The position numbers and the translations under genes are program-made. From assembly GCF_000002425.4 (NCBI RefSeq), contig NC_037266.1, positions 8,225,818 through 8,289,817 of the forward strand: a DNA stretch of 64,000 bases, in the 5' to 3' direction. The stretch's first letter is position 1, and each line of letters opens with the position of its first letter. The notes under the pieces were generated by a model. The model had not been told where the DNA came from. It made no database searches and saw nothing but the letters and a program-made list of their open reading frames with translations. This DNA is from Physcomitrium patens. Its lineage: Eukaryota > Streptophyta > Bryopsida > Funariales > Funariaceae. Shown piece by piece: positions 35,091 to 45,939 of this stretch.

Positions 35091-35856
35091 GCAACCACAA
35101 AATGAAGAATATGGCTATCAAAGAAGACAATATATCAGAAAACGAGTTTGTCTAGCTACAATAGGAACTGTCTGGCTGGAGTCTTACACAACATCTAGTA
35201 AAGATCCTATTCTCTCCTCAGAGCCCTCTCCTTGTTTTACATTAAATATTAGTTTAGGATCTAAACATTACAAAGCCTCTGCCTTGTTAGATTTACGAGC
35301 CTCAGCGTGTTTCTTAGATGAAGAATTTATTAAAAGACATAGCATATCTTTAGTAAAGAAAACTAAACCTATTCATATAGAAGTCATAGATGGTCGTCTA
35401 TTGTCTTTTGGAGATATTACTCACGAAATCCTTCCTATAGAAGTAATAATCAATGGTCATAATAGCTTTGTAGTATTTAATATCATTAGATCTCCATCTA
35501 ATCCAGTTATTTTAGGTTCATCGTGGTTAGAAAAATACAACCCTCAAATAGATTGGATTTTCCGAACTCTTACTTTCTCTAAAAGTATAACTAACAGTGT
35601 AGTTAATCAAGTAGAGAGTCATAAGTCCAGATCAATTAAATCCGTGTTTATAGGTGCAAAAGCTTTTTTGCATGCTGCTATGGAAGAATCACCATATACT
35701 ATTTATGCCACACCTGTTTCTACTGATAGAAAGACTTCAAGTGGCATTCCAAGCCAATATCAAGAATTTCAAGATGTATTCAAAAAAAAGAATGCGGATA
35801 CACTCTTAAAACATTGTCCCTATGATTGCTCAATTGACCTTCAAGAACGAGCATAA
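35074..35856 (+). pseudogene. Gypsy-2 protease region
   Basis: An open frame of 260 codons. It contains the protease segment ALLDLRASACFLDEEFI, where the usual Asp-Ser/Thr-Gly active-site triad reads Asp-Leu-Arg, so the enzyme would be dead. The downstream NPVILGSSWLEKYNPQIDW is the conserved linker (LG-x-x-WL-x-x-x-NP-x-I-x-W) before the reverse transcriptase of chromovirus-like Gypsy elements. It ends with a QYQEFQDVF segment that normally precedes the polymerase domain. Confidence 0.8.
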
Positions 35857-36414
35857 CCACCATTCGGACCAATCTATAGTTTATCACAAAATGAGTTGAC
35901 TGAACTCAAGGAGTATATTGAAGAAAATCTAGTCAAGAATTTCATACGCCATTCTAAATCTCCGACAGAAGCTCTAGTTCTATTTGTGAAGAAAAAAGAT
36001 GGATTATTGTGGATGTGTGTTGATTATCGAGGACTCAACAAGATTACTATCAAGAACAAGTATCCACTACCTTTAATATCTGGACTTCTCAATCAGCTGA
36101 ATCAAGCTAAGATCTATACAAAAATAGATCTCCGGAGAGCATACAATCTAGTATGCATCAAAAAAAGAGATGAATGGAAGATTGCATTTTGAACTAGGTA
36201 TCGACATTTTGAATACAATGTCATGCCTTTTGGACTTACAAATGCACCCGTAGCTTTTCAACATCTAATGAATGATGTTTTTCAAGAGTTTTTGGATGAT
36301 TTTATGGTCTCTTATTTAGATGACATCTTGATCTATTCTAAGAATCCAGAAGAACATGAACTTCATGTTCGTCATATGTTACAAAAATTAAGAGATGCAG
36401 GACTAAAACAAATG
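35857..36414 (+). pseudogene. Gypsy-2 reverse transcriptase, N-terminal two-thirds
   Basis: Motifs are in order: [20 protein letters not shown] and [29 protein letters not shown] (first Asp), a stop at 36190-36192, [20 protein letters not shown], and [11 protein letters not shown], the catalytic YLDD box (36,313-36,345). The domain breaks off at about 36,414, where a 6-base direct repeat (caaatg, 36409-36414 and 36415-36420) marks the deletion joint to the integrase end. Confidence 0.9.
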
Positions 36415-36738
36415 CAAATGCCTTTCTTTGCTAATTATGATTATCATCTACGACTTGATATTTTTGACTTTTTAAAAGTTGATAATCCTGCTACGAAAGA
36501 TTTGGCGATTCATTTAGCAGAGCTACATGCAACGATGAAGGTGCAGTTAAAAGAGGCTCAAGAACAACAAAAGGTCAATGCGGATGTCTATCGAAAGGAA
36601 CAACCACCATTCATCTTGGGTGATAAGATATGACTACTTCATCACAATATCAAGACCACTCGTCTTTGTGACAAGTTGGACTATGAAAGGTTTGGACCAT
36701 TTTCTGTTTCTGCACAAATCAATCCAGTTGCATATCAT
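36415..36738 (+). pseudogene. Gypsy-2 integrase C-terminal fragment
   Basis: After the deletion joint the frame reads [16 protein letters not shown], the conserved post-core segment of Gypsy integrases (xPFFANYGxHPR). It goes on through a long helical stretch ([19 protein letters not shown]) to FILGDKI. In another frame a C-terminal GPFSVSAQINPVAY segment, typical of the small SH3-like tail domain, runs to 36,738. There the polyprotein is cut off and joined directly to position about 35 of the right LTR. Confidence 0.8.
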
Positions 36739-37271
36739 AATTACATATATAAATAGGTAGAAGTAAGTAAAAGTAAGTAAAAGTAAGTTAATTCTATAGT
36801 ATTTGATATAGAAGCTTCCTAGAAGCTTCATAGATTCTATTTTGACTTCATAGGTATCTTTAATTGACTTTTTGGATTAAAAACGTGGTCAACAAGTTAG
36901 TCATGTGCCACCCATGTTGTTAGCTTGAAGACCAAGCTAACTATGTTGCCCACACGTAGAAAAACTTGCCTTGTAAGTCAAGGCATGTGTCCTACAAAGT
37001 CAATATATATTGGAGGTCCTATACAACGTCACCACATAGCCCCTAGTTAGATAATATATATAGAGACAAGAGTGAAGCCTTCTTCACTCTTGTCAACTCC
37101 TTTCTTGCTTCCAGTCTAATTTCAAGGGTCTCTAGTTTTCTTGTCTTTTAGCAATAGCCATTCCAGTTTCTCTTTCAATATTCATACTTGTTTATTTATA
37201 TTTTGTTACTTTTCTTTGAGTGAAGGCTCACTTGTCTGAATTACTTTTTCATCGAGTTCTTATCCTTGACA
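36739..37271 (+). repeat. Gypsy-2 right LTR, 5'-truncated
   Basis: It aligns with 33,419-33,945 but lacks the first roughly 34 bases, including the TGTCA terminus. The right end TGACA is intact and is followed by the target site copy ccata. Loss of the start shows a deletion that removed the polypurine tract and the LTR edge. Confidence 0.85.
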
Positions 37272-37276
37272 CCATA

Positions 37277-37853
37277 TCATCCTAGAGCCAATGGACAAAC
37301 AAAAAAGACTAATGGAATTTTATATAAAATCTTAACAAAAATAGTTTTAGGAGTGAAAACAGATTGGGACAGTAAGTTGTTCGCAGCTTTATGGGTATAC
37401 CGTACCGTGTATAAAGTTACTACCAATGCTACTCCTTTCTAATTGGTTTATGGCGAGAAAGCAATCTTACCTGTTGAATTGAAAGTCCAAAGTTTACGAA
37501 TTGCTATAGATACTAGATTGAGAGATCAAGATTCATTACGACACCGTTTAGAAGAATTAGAAAAATTAGATGAAACTAGAGCCAATGCATTAATAATCAT
37601 GGAAACTACACAAAAATGAAAAAAGACTTATTATGATAGTAAGCTTACACCAAAGGCTTTTATGCCAAATGATTTGGTACTTCTTTATGATAGTCGATTT
37701 AAAAAAATTTCAAGAAAATTTCAACTTCGATGGCATGGATTATATCGAGTTATTGATGGATTTCCAAATGATTCAGTACAATTGGAAGATTTTATGGGTA
37801 CTAAATTTATGACATGCATCAATGGTAATCGGCTTAAACTTTACTATCCATAA
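37277..37853 (+). pseudogene. Gypsy-1 integrase, right part
   Basis: It continues the split integrase with YHPRANGQTKKTN. The codon at 37302-37304 is AAA (Lys) where the third catalytic residue of the D-D-E triad, Glu, is expected, a change explained by one G-to-A transition. WDSKLFAALWVYRTVYK and LVYGEKAILPVE follow, with a TAA between them, then a helical stretch and the tail-domain segment FQLRWHGLYRVIDGFPNDSV ending GNRLKLYYP-stop at 37,851-37,853. The purine-rich tract and right LTR follow. Confidence 0.9.
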
Positions 37854-38099
37854 ACCAAGGATGGATTTTCTGTTACAAAAGAGGGAGTCGACCCAATTGA
37901 TTGGACCACAGTAAGAAGTAGGAAGGGGGCTCTTGACAAGCATTGTGTTTTCTTTTGTGGTTAAGGAGAGGATGGCAAATATGGTGTCTGAGAAAGCAAG
38001 GATGGAGATCGATTAGAAAGAATGACAAGAGTAGCTATAGATAGAGGTTGCGATGTTGTAGACTAAACTAGTTGTATTAGCAAAGAAGGCCAATAATTT

Positions 38100-38526
38100 A
38101 GGCCGATGGATCATCTTTTTGGTAGGATAAATAGGTTGAAGAAAGAGAGATAGAGGCCAGACTATGAGAGTCATAAGCCGAGAGCCAGACTGTGAGAGTC
38201 GTAAGTCAAGAGCCAAACTGTGAGAGACATAAGTTGAGGTAAGCTTAGTGCTACCTCTTTGTTTTTATTATTTGCTTATGAAGAATTGTGTTTGAGAGAA
38301 GTATTGTTGAATTGATAGTCGTAGAATGGATTATATGTTGAATCGAGACGGAAGTAGTAAGCCTTGGTATTTTGTAGTTTTATAATTGATTTCAAATAGC
38401 CAAAGTATAGTCAATTGTGACACTAACAAATCCAATTCATATAACCAATCTTTCCCCGTGTTCGAACCCACCTCTATTAGTTCAATTGCTTTGGTATATC
38501 AAAGCTTGAACGCAATGAGAACAACA
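38100..38526 (+). repeat. Gypsy-1 right LTR, recognisable part
   Basis: It aligns with 27,510-27,944, including the tgtgagag tandem array, gcttagtgctacctct, gatagtcgtagaatggattatat and the ending gagaacaaca. The stretch between the end of the coding region (37,853) and 38,100 has purine tracts (aaaagagggag, aggaaggggg) and probably holds the polypurine tract and the diverged start of the LTR. Confidence 0.7.
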
Positions 38527-38765
38527 TTAAGTAATAAAATTTGTCATTTTACACACATTTCTATAATGTAGTGGAAGTGTGGGCTTTCATATATTGTTCA
38601 ACTTTGGTCGCAATGCTTGCTACACAGTCGAGGTGCATGCCTAACCAAAATTTGTGACTGTGTTGATAAAGAAGCAGATAGTCTAGTCTAACACAAAGGC
38701 TAGTGGTGCGGCAAAAAAGATGCACGTAATGGCAAGCAAGGGGCATGAAACTCTACTCCACTTTG

Positions 38766-38960
38766 TCAAGTGAACAGAGAAAAGTATTGTTTATCTTCTC
38801 CTCTTTTTTCTTCTTATATATTAGACACAATCAGATCAATACATTTTTATGTGTGAAGCTCTCTTTCCTTAGAAACCCTCTTGTATGTATGACTTACTAC
38901 TACTCTTGTGTGTGTGTATGATTTACTATTACTCTTCTGTCTTTCTAAACATTTTCAACA
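38766..38960 (+). repeat. Copia-B left LTR, partial
   Basis: From about 38,766 it aligns with the latter part of the right LTR (ttgtttatct-type start, gtgaagctctc, ccttagaaacc, tatgacttactactactctt, and the end tttctaaacatt.tcaaca). The first roughly 80 bases seen in the right LTR are missing; 38,527-38,765 instead holds unrelated sequence between Gypsy-1 and this LTR. Confidence 0.75.
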
Positions 38961-39179
38961 CGTTATTAGCGCGATTTTCTTCTACACACTATTACAATTT
39001 TTTTTGGTCTAGTCTTGACTCTTCAAACCTGTTGCTACTCTTGCTTAGTGTCTGCTTCATGATCTTATTGCTCTTCTTCCTAGCCCCTCACACATTAGCT
39101 GCTTGTTTAGATCACTTGTTCCACTCTCTATCTTATTTGCTTAGAATACTTGTTTAGAATACTTGATCTAGCTCCATCC

Positions 39180-39440
39180 CAACTTGCTCCCTGCTATGCC
39201 CCAAACTGTGGCCAAATAGCCACCAAATTATCACCAAATTGCCGCCAAGCTTGTGCCAAATTACCGCCGAATCTGTCGCTGTTGCTGCCGCCAATGCCAC
39301 CCTGTCGTCGTTGATGCTGCCACCTCCCTACCGTCGATGCTATTGCCGCCGACTGCCAATGCCCGTTGCTGCCACCCTGCCTCCCTACCGCTGCATGTTG
39401 CCACTCTCGTATTACGTAAAGTCTTGCTTGAGAATGCACC
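39180..39440. other. GC-rich GCC/CTG-repeat block in the Copia-B leader
   Basis: About 260 bases of strikingly GC-rich sequence in an AT-rich element. It has a degenerate repeat of the type caaattgccgcca or ccaaattaccgcc (39,190-39,270), followed by repeated gctgccacc/tgccgcc. Frames are open on both strands because of the repetition (81 codons at 39,194-39,439 on the - strand; 74 and 67 codons on the +), but none resembles a protein. GC-rich leaders of this kind occur in plant Copia elements with this primer site; that it is the start of the Copia-B gag region is inference. Confidence 0.5.
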
Positions 39441-39643
39441 GAGTACTTGGCTGTGAAAGGTAAAAGAAAATAACAACAAAAGGTCCTAACAATCCAATAG
39501 AATTATAGAGAATTTATAATTAAATGTTAACAATCATAATCAAACATTAAGCAAGCTCAATTAAATTTTATTGAACTTATAAAAGAAACACAAAGAAATC
39601 CTAAAGAAATATAAAAGAATATTAAAGAAAACTTAGTCAAACC

Positions 39644-40440
39644 CTAACAAAAATCTAATAAAATCTTAATTTCTAACCAAATCCTAATTCTACTCCCACT
39701 TGGACACATCTCCAAGTGCTCAAAAGCACTCTTGTGCTCCAAAAACTCAACATCACGATTTTTGATAATCTTCTTGGTTTCCAAGCACATTAGTGTATAT
39801 GCCTTAGTATCTTTACAATAACTAAGAAACACATACTTTTTACCTTTTGCATCAAGTTTGGACCTCATACAATTTGGTATTTTTGCATATGTAATGCAAT
39901 CAAAGGTCCTCATATGGGAAATACAAGGTTGTCTCTCACTCCAAGCTTCTTGTGGTGTCATTGATACAAGAGCACTTTTTGGACACCTATTTCTTGTATA
40001 TACTGCATTCACCACAGCTTCCACCCAAAACTCATACCCAAGGTTTTGAGCATGAAGCATGCTCCTTACCATTTCTACAATGGTTCGATTTATCCTTTCA
40101 GCAATACCATTTTGTTGTGGAATGTATGGAGTTGTGGTTTGTCTAGCAATTCCTTCATTCTTCAAATAAGCATCAAATTGCTTAAACATATATCCTCCTC
40201 CATTGTCCATACGTAGCACCTTGATCTTGCATTCACTTTATTTTTCAACAAGTGCTTTAAACTCCTTAAACCTCCAAAAGCATTCACTCTTGGCTTTAAG
40301 AATATAGATCCAAATCTTTCTTGAATAATCATCAATGAAAGTGAAAAAATACCTTGATCCTCCAATACTTGTGTTCTTTATAGGTCCACATACATCCGAA
40401 TGGACAATCTTCAGTTACTTGGTAGCACATATTGCTACAC
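39644..40440 (-). pseudogene. Copia-C integrase core and C-terminus
   Basis: Across two frames the - strand shows all three catalytic integrase positions: HSDVCG (first Asp, about 40,398-40,415), RMDNGGGY (second Asp, about 40,195-40,216), and NGIAERINRT (Glu, about 40,080-40,110). Then come the MTPQEAW and VFLSYCKDTKAYTL segments of the C-terminal part. A frameshift near 40,215-40,230 separates the halves, and a stop or shift lies near 40,440-40,458. The last frame (191 codons, 39,644-40,219) ends in unrelated sequence after EHLEMCPSG. Confidence 0.85.
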
Positions 40441-40455
40441 TATGGAAATGAGGCC

Positions 40456-41843
40456 CTTTATTTCTTGCCTTGTATGCATCCTTCACATGTAAGTTGTTTT
40501 ACATTTTGGCTTGTATTGCCAAGATCTAAACTACTTACTATAGTCTTGAGCTCTCTCATGCTCTTCACATTCAAATGGCCAAGGTGACGATGCCATATAT
40601 TCAACTTGTCTTGGTTTGATGTAAACTCAGCAAATGTGGCTACATCCACTCCATTCACCTTCTTACAAATGAGGTAGTACAAATTCCCTTCTTTCAAGCC
40701 TTTAAAGACCATGTCTCTACTCAATATTCTTACAAAACATCCATTCATGTCAAATTGAACTTTAAAACCTTCCATTACAAGTTTACTCACCAAAAGTAGG
40801 TTTTGCTTCATCTTAGGCACATGAAAGACGTTTTTGAATCTGATCCTATTGGTTTGTCCATTCACAACCACTTCTACCATAATAGAGCCAATTTCAATGG
40901 CTTCATATGTACCACTATCCGCCAACACCACGTTTGATGCTGAAATAGCACCATAAGTGTCAAATGAATACTTATAAGATGCCATATGCTTGGAACAATC
41001 TGAATCCACAATCCATCTTGATATGGCAGCTATAGAGGTTCCACTTGTTGCTGTGAATGCATAATCTTGTCCTCCAAACTCATCTTCTATACTATTTATA
41101 TTCTCCTTCTCCATCTTTTTGCCTTTGTAGCAATTTCGAGCAAAATGGCCTACTTTACCACAAATTAAATAAGATTTGATATTACCTCGTTGTTCTGAAT
41201 AGTTGCCCTTACCTTGACGTGAATAGAGTACTGAATCTTTACTTTGAGGCTCATTTTCTTTCTTCTTGGTTACTTCATGGACAAGTCTTGCCGTCACATA
41301 ATCCATTGTAAGCTCTTTTAGCTTGATAGACTCCAATGCTACAATAAGGTAGTTGTAGGATTTGAAAAGGCTCATTAGCAAGGTCATGATAATATCACTT
41401 TCTTCTAAAGGCTTGTCTACAATTGCTAGTTGATTTCCAAGAGCCTTTACCTTATTGACATGAGCCATGAGGTCTTCACCTTCTTCCATCTTGCAAGTAA
41501 AGAACTTCCTCCTTATATAGATGATGTTGGATAAGTTTTTGCTCTCATAAATGTTACAATGAGTCTTCCATGCTTCCGCTGGTCCTTTCCAAGAGATAAT
41601 GTCGGAGAAGTTGGCTTCATCCACATTGATTGCAATTAATCCAAAAGCCTTCTTTTCACGACGTTTGAACTCCTTCTTTTCCTTCATATCAGCATCTTTG
41701 CTTTGAGCCTCTTCACTTTCATCTATAATATCTCAAAGATTCAAAGATACCAACAAAAATTCCATTTTTACCTTCCAATGGTAGAAATTGTCACCTCTAA
41801 ACTTTTCAATAACTTTCAATCCTTCACCCTCACTTGAAGCCAT
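40456..41843 (-). pseudogene. Copia-C gag, zinc knuckle, protease and pre-integrase
   Basis: A start codon at 41843-41841 (MASSEGEGLKVIEKF) opens a Copia gag; a single TGA near 41,738, most simply from TGG, is followed by 409 open codons. In order these are the UBN2-type gag (AEAWKTHCNIYESKNLSNIIY at roughly residues 38-60 of the long frame), a CLICGKVGHFARNC-like knuckle whose first Cys is Tyr, and the protease region (WIVDSDCSKHMA, an altered D-S-G). Then come LADSGTYEA, the FKNVFHVPKMKQNLLLVSKL segment, and the GAG_pre-integrase finger IWHRHLGHLN ... CEGCIQGK. It is the longest continuous retroelement frame in the window. Confidence 0.85.
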
Positions 41844-42060
41844 GTCTTAGGAAGAGTTGTATCAAAAAAAATTGTATGAAGAAGTCTTAATACTCTCAAA
41901 AATCAGCAAGAAGGTTTTGTTGCCTTAGAATCTGAAAATCCTTCTTTGGGAACAAACTAGTATTTTAACTCTCAAAAATACTCTCAACTTCACTTCTAAG
42001 ACTTCTCACAAGTTTGATGACTTATCTAAGTATCTCAGATCTGACTTGCCACTCTAATAT

Positions 42061-42685
42061 CTCTCTTATGCTCACAAAACACCTCTATACACCATAAGAG
42101 GCCTTTTAAGTACAATCAACAACTTTAGGACATGAAACTATTAAGTTATATCACCAAGGATCTAACCCAACAATAGCACAATGCAAATTTGCCTTTAAGT
42201 GAATAAAACCAAACATCAATGCCAAAATGCTCTTAACCACAAGTATGAGCAAATCAAGATCTAAATCTAGATCTGAATCTAAAAGTTAGGTTTCTTCTAA
42301 AGTCTAACCTCAGCAACAACAACTTGATCTACTCCACACTCACAAAACCACTTCAAAGAACTTCAAAAAAATACTCAAGCAAATGTGAATGGATCCATAA
42401 TCTATTGAAGAAAAGAAGTCTAAAAGCTACAAATACTTACCATCAGCTAAGATTGTAGTCTAAGAGAAGTGTGGAAAAAGATAATTCTTATTTCCAACAC
42501 TCTTTACTTATATGTGGTGGTTTGCTAACCAACGAGGCAACTTCCATCCTTTTGATATTACATTCATTTCTATTTCATCCATCTAAATCCTAGGTTCTTT
42601 CTTAACCTAGCCACCACCTACAAACCCTTGGTGCCACCACAATAACTTACTTTAACTCTTTGCTACCTTTTTACTATTAGCAACA
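42061..42685 (-). repeat. Copia-C LTR (approximate ends)
   Basis: Upstream of the primer-like site the - strand contains a TATA-like catataagtaaag (about 42,503-42,518) followed by TGTTGGAAATAAG. The most likely start is TGTTGCTAATAG at 42,685, because an LTR must begin upstream of its own TATA box. There is no second LTR to compare with, so both ends are estimates. Confidence 0.45.
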
Positions 42686-42729
42686 TACTATGCTTAATTT
42701 CTATGTGGTTGTAACTAAGCAAGTACTTG

Positions 42730-43250
42730 CTGATCTTTAATAAAATGAGTTATTCTTGTGCAATCCAAAAGCTCATCCTATTCGAACTATAGTTCCAGAA
42801 TGTCATGTACTTAATATTTTAAAGTCTAAGAAGAAATTATATAAACATGGAAAACGTGCTCATAAGTATCAGAGTAGTCATAGTCATGACCATTTCTACC
42901 CATATAGAAAGAATAAACGTTCTATTATTAATTGTAGTAGAAAACAAAAATTAGAGATGCGTTCTTGCCAGAAGTATGGAATGATTGGATATTTAGTACA
43001 TGTGTGTCGTACTTTAGAATATTTTATTAAAATATTCCAAGAAAATAAAAAACTGCGAGTTGAGACTCGTGAAGTTCATACCACGGATGCGTCGATGGAT
43101 TCAATTGGTATTAATGACTTAGAGGCTTATATGAATGACAAAACCTCTAATGATGAATCAAATGATGCATTCATTGATTCTGCAATAACACATGCTATCT
43201 TGCAAGATAGATGATTTTTTTATTGAGAAATCTTTAACTTAGCAAATTAA
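42730..43250 (+). pseudogene. Copia-B zinc-knuckle and protease region
   Basis: The 152-codon frame (42,756-43,214) carries basic sequence, then CQKYGMIGYLVHVC, a CCHC knuckle whose His is replaced by Tyr, and near its end FIDSAITHAIL. This corresponds to the protease active-site segment of Copia elements with D-S-A-x-T-H. It is the first part of Copia-B readable after the Copia-C interruption. Confidence 0.65.
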
Positions 43251-43254
43251 AAAT

Positions 43255-44266
43255 ATGATGACCATGGCTGCAGAAAATACGTTTTGTATCCAAGAGAGCA
43301 CAGCGATGGTAAAATTACCTGTGAATTCCATCATAAAATGTAAACATATGATGTTTGCACCCTCAGCACCTTGGAGTCTCATCAGCTACCGAGATATGCG
43401 TATTAATGGTTATCACCTCTCAACTACTACTTTAAATAGAAAAGAGGTTTTGGTTCTTGCAAAGAACCATAAAGTTGTTGAAAAAGCTTTTGCTACAAAA
43501 AATGGTTTATACCGAATTGTGATTCAGCCTCCCATTATATTTAATTTTGCATCATCTATCACAGAGAGTCATATTTCTCTTTGGCATGGACGATTGGGAC
43601 ATCCATATTCCACATTATTTACAAAAATCATTCCATGTATAATTGGACACAATTTAAAGCCTACGAATGTAGACTCTATAGAATTATGTCGTACATGCGT
43701 GCAAGGTAAAATGATTACTCGGCCTTTAATTTGGAAACTTCCAGAAGAATTACCACCAATGCTTGAAAGATTGCATGGTGATATTTGTGGTTCCATTAAT
43801 CCAATATCAAGACCAATTCATTATTTTTTGGTCCTTATTGATGCATCAGATAAACAATCACATGTTTTATTATTATTAACTCGAAACATGGTGTTTGCCA
43901 ATCTTATATCTATGCTTATTTGTTTTCAGGCATATTTTCTTGATTATCCTATAAAAACATTGAGTATGGATAATGCAAAAGAATTCACATCAAAGTCTTT
44001 TGAAGACTATTGTATTACAACAGAAATTGAATTGGAAAATTTGTGTTCCACATGAATATGTTCAAAATGGACTTGCAGAGTCATTTATAAAGCGTATACA
44101 ACTCATTACCCAGCCACTCCTCTTTCACTCAAATTTACCTGCATCTATGTGGAATCATGCAGCTTTACATGCTTCAACATTAATATGCCTCCACCCTTCT
44201 TTTCTTGAAATTATTTCACCACATGAGCTTATTTCGAGTCATGTTCCAAATGTATCTCACTTATGA
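43255..44266 (+). pseudogene. Copia-B integrase
   Basis: The first frame (43,255-44,055) has the LISYRDMRINGYH segment, the pre-integrase finger LWHGRLGHPY ... CRTCVQGK, the first catalytic Asp in LHGDICG, and the second in SMDNAKEF. A single frameshift near 44,030-44,050 moves the reading into a second frame (43,973-44,266) with CVPHEYVQNGLAESFIKR, holding the third residue, Glu. The triad is therefore present but split between two frames. Confidence 0.85.
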
Positions 44267-44879
44267 GTATTTGGTTGCCATGCTTGGATTCCAGTACCAA
44301 AACCTCAACGGCGTACCATTGGAGCTCATCAATAAGAAGGCATATATGTTGGTTTTGATTCATCAAGCATTATTCATATTATTGATCCATCAACTAGTAC
44401 ATTATTACGTGCACATTTGCAAAATTGTTGTTTTGAAGAAAATATATTCCCATCTCTTCAAGGAAGAGTATCCAATCAACAAAGAAATAAAGTACTCATA
44501 TTTGAAGCACCAGAAATATTTACAATGAATTCCGATCCTATGACATCTTTGGCAGAAACTGAAGTTACTAAGATTTTGCATCTAAAACGGATCATAGATG
44601 AAACACCTGATGGCTTCAATGATGTATCTAGAATTATAAGAGTTCTTATTAATGAGGCTCAAAATGCACCTGCTCAAATTGCAATGCAATTGACTACAAT
44701 ACCTCAAGTTATAACAACAACAACTAAAAGAACTCGTGGACTAGATAAGCAACCACGTAAGAAAAAAGCTATAAAATTGACTAATCTTGGTATTATTTCT
44801 CAAGAAATTACCACTCATCCTACGTGACTACCAATTCATGATAATATATCTATACATAATATACTTTTAATTCCTATGA

Positions 44880-45930
44880 AAAGCAATCTTGGAATTGAAA
44901 AGAATAAGAACAAGTTGAGTAAAGAATTATCTATTCTGTATTGTGCTACAGATGATATTTGGGACAGACCATCTATTACTATAGATGAATCATTTGCATA
45001 TATGATTATAGAAGCCTTTTCTTGTGAGGAAGACGATTCTGAATCTCAAACCATCGAGGAGGTGATACGTCACTCTGATTGGTCAAAATGGAAAACTATT
45101 ATTGAGGAGAAGTATGCTTGTTTGCGTAAGAAGAAAGTCTTTGGTCCAATTTTAGACATTCTTACATCTCACCTTATAGGATATAAGATAGTATTAATAT
45201 GCAAGCGAGATGTTTAAGATCAAATAAACCGCTACAAAGCTCATCTTATTGCTCAAGGATTTACTCAACAATTTGGCATTAATTATGAATCCACATATTC
45301 TCTAGTCATAGATTCAATTACATTTCGATATATTATTGGAATAACAGTCAATTCTACCCTGGAGATGCATGTGATGGATGTAGTAACTGCATATCTATAT
45401 GGTTCTCTTGATGCAAATACTTATATGAAAGTTCCACCTGCCTTAGAAATAGGAACTCCAAATCGACTTGCTCCAGGACAATATCGTAGTATTAAATTAT
45501 GTAAGGCCTTGTATGGTTTAAAAAAATCTAGATGCATGTGATATCAACATCTTCAAGATTATTTAAATACAAATAATTTTATAAGTGATCCACTAATCCC
45601 TTGTTTATTTATCAAATGAGATAAAACTGGTTTTGTGATCATTGCTATATATGTTGATGATCTTAATGTAGTAGGCACTACATTTGCATGTGTTATAGCT
45701 ACTAACCTACTTATATGTGAATTTGAGATGAAAATAATAAGAAAAATAACTTTCTGCATTGGTCTTCAGATTATACATCTAACAGATGGTAGCATTTTTC
45801 TCTACCAACTAACGTATATTAGACGAATCTTGCAAAGATTTAATATGATTGATGCTTATCTATTATCCACACCAATGGTTGGATGTGGTCGTGATAGTCA
45901 TGATCTATACCATCCATGAGAGGAGGAGGA
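44880..45930 (+). pseudogene. Copia-B reverse transcriptase
   Basis: In order: SDWSKWKTIIEEKY, YKIVLICKRDV-stop, NRYKAHLIAQGFTQQFGINY, a MDVVTAYLYGSLD segment (normally MDVxTAYLYG), KLCKALYGLKKS, a TGA at 45539-45541 (most simply from TGG), then IAIYVDDLNVVGT with the catalytic YVDD box (45,647-45,667). It closes with FCIGLQI and a TP-M segment, and a TGA at 45917-45919. The sequence order and YVDD box are those of plant Copia elements. Confidence 0.9.
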
Positions 45931-45939
45931 GGAAATATT

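Larger units (their letters stand above)
33385..37271 (+). mobile_element. Gypsy-2: internally deleted Gypsy element nested in Gypsy-1
   Basis: The left LTR (33385-33945, 561 bp) and right LTR (36739-37271, missing about its first 34 bases) bracket a 2.8-kb interior. LTR ends are TGTCA and TGACA. The flanking 5-bp target sites are ctgta (33380-33384) and ccata (37272-37276), differing by two transitions; taking out one site and the element makes the Gypsy-1 integrase continuous. The interior has gag, a zinc knuckle, protease and the first part of reverse transcriptase, then jumps to the end of integrase, so the rest of reverse transcriptase, RNase H and the integrase core are deleted. It cannot move on its own. 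It is younger than Gypsy-1, by nesting. Confidence 0.9.
27265..38526 (+). mobile_element. Gypsy-1: dead Gypsy LTR retrotransposon, split by Gypsy-2
   Basis: Related LTR sequence ends at 27,944 and at 38,526 (both ...gagaacaaca). Between them the + strand reads gag, zinc knuckles, protease, reverse transcriptase, RNase H and integrase, the Gypsy order. The primer site right after the left LTR (ttggcaacgctatcgagg) resembles the TGGCGCCGTTGCCGGGG type of Tat/Athila-like plant Gypsy elements. Gypsy-2 lies inside the integrase at 33385-37271. At least nine in-frame stops and a lost catalytic Glu make it inactive. The left boundary (TGTTAGAGC at 27,265) is a best guess, because the first part of the left LTR does not align with the right one and no target duplication was found. 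Confidence 0.8.
39470..42685 (-). mobile_element. Copia-C: 3'-truncated Copia element nested in Copia-B
   Basis: Reading on the - strand: an LTR (about 42,685-42,061), a primer-like site (atattagagtggc at about 42,060-42,048), a 200-base leader, gag, zinc knuckle, protease and integrase to about 39,644. Reverse transcriptase, RNase H and the second LTR are absent, so the element is truncated at its 3' end, and no matching LTR is seen at the left. It interrupts Copia-B, which runs in the opposite direction. The coding part is less damaged than in the other elements, so Copia-C is probably the younger of the two. Confidence 0.75.
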
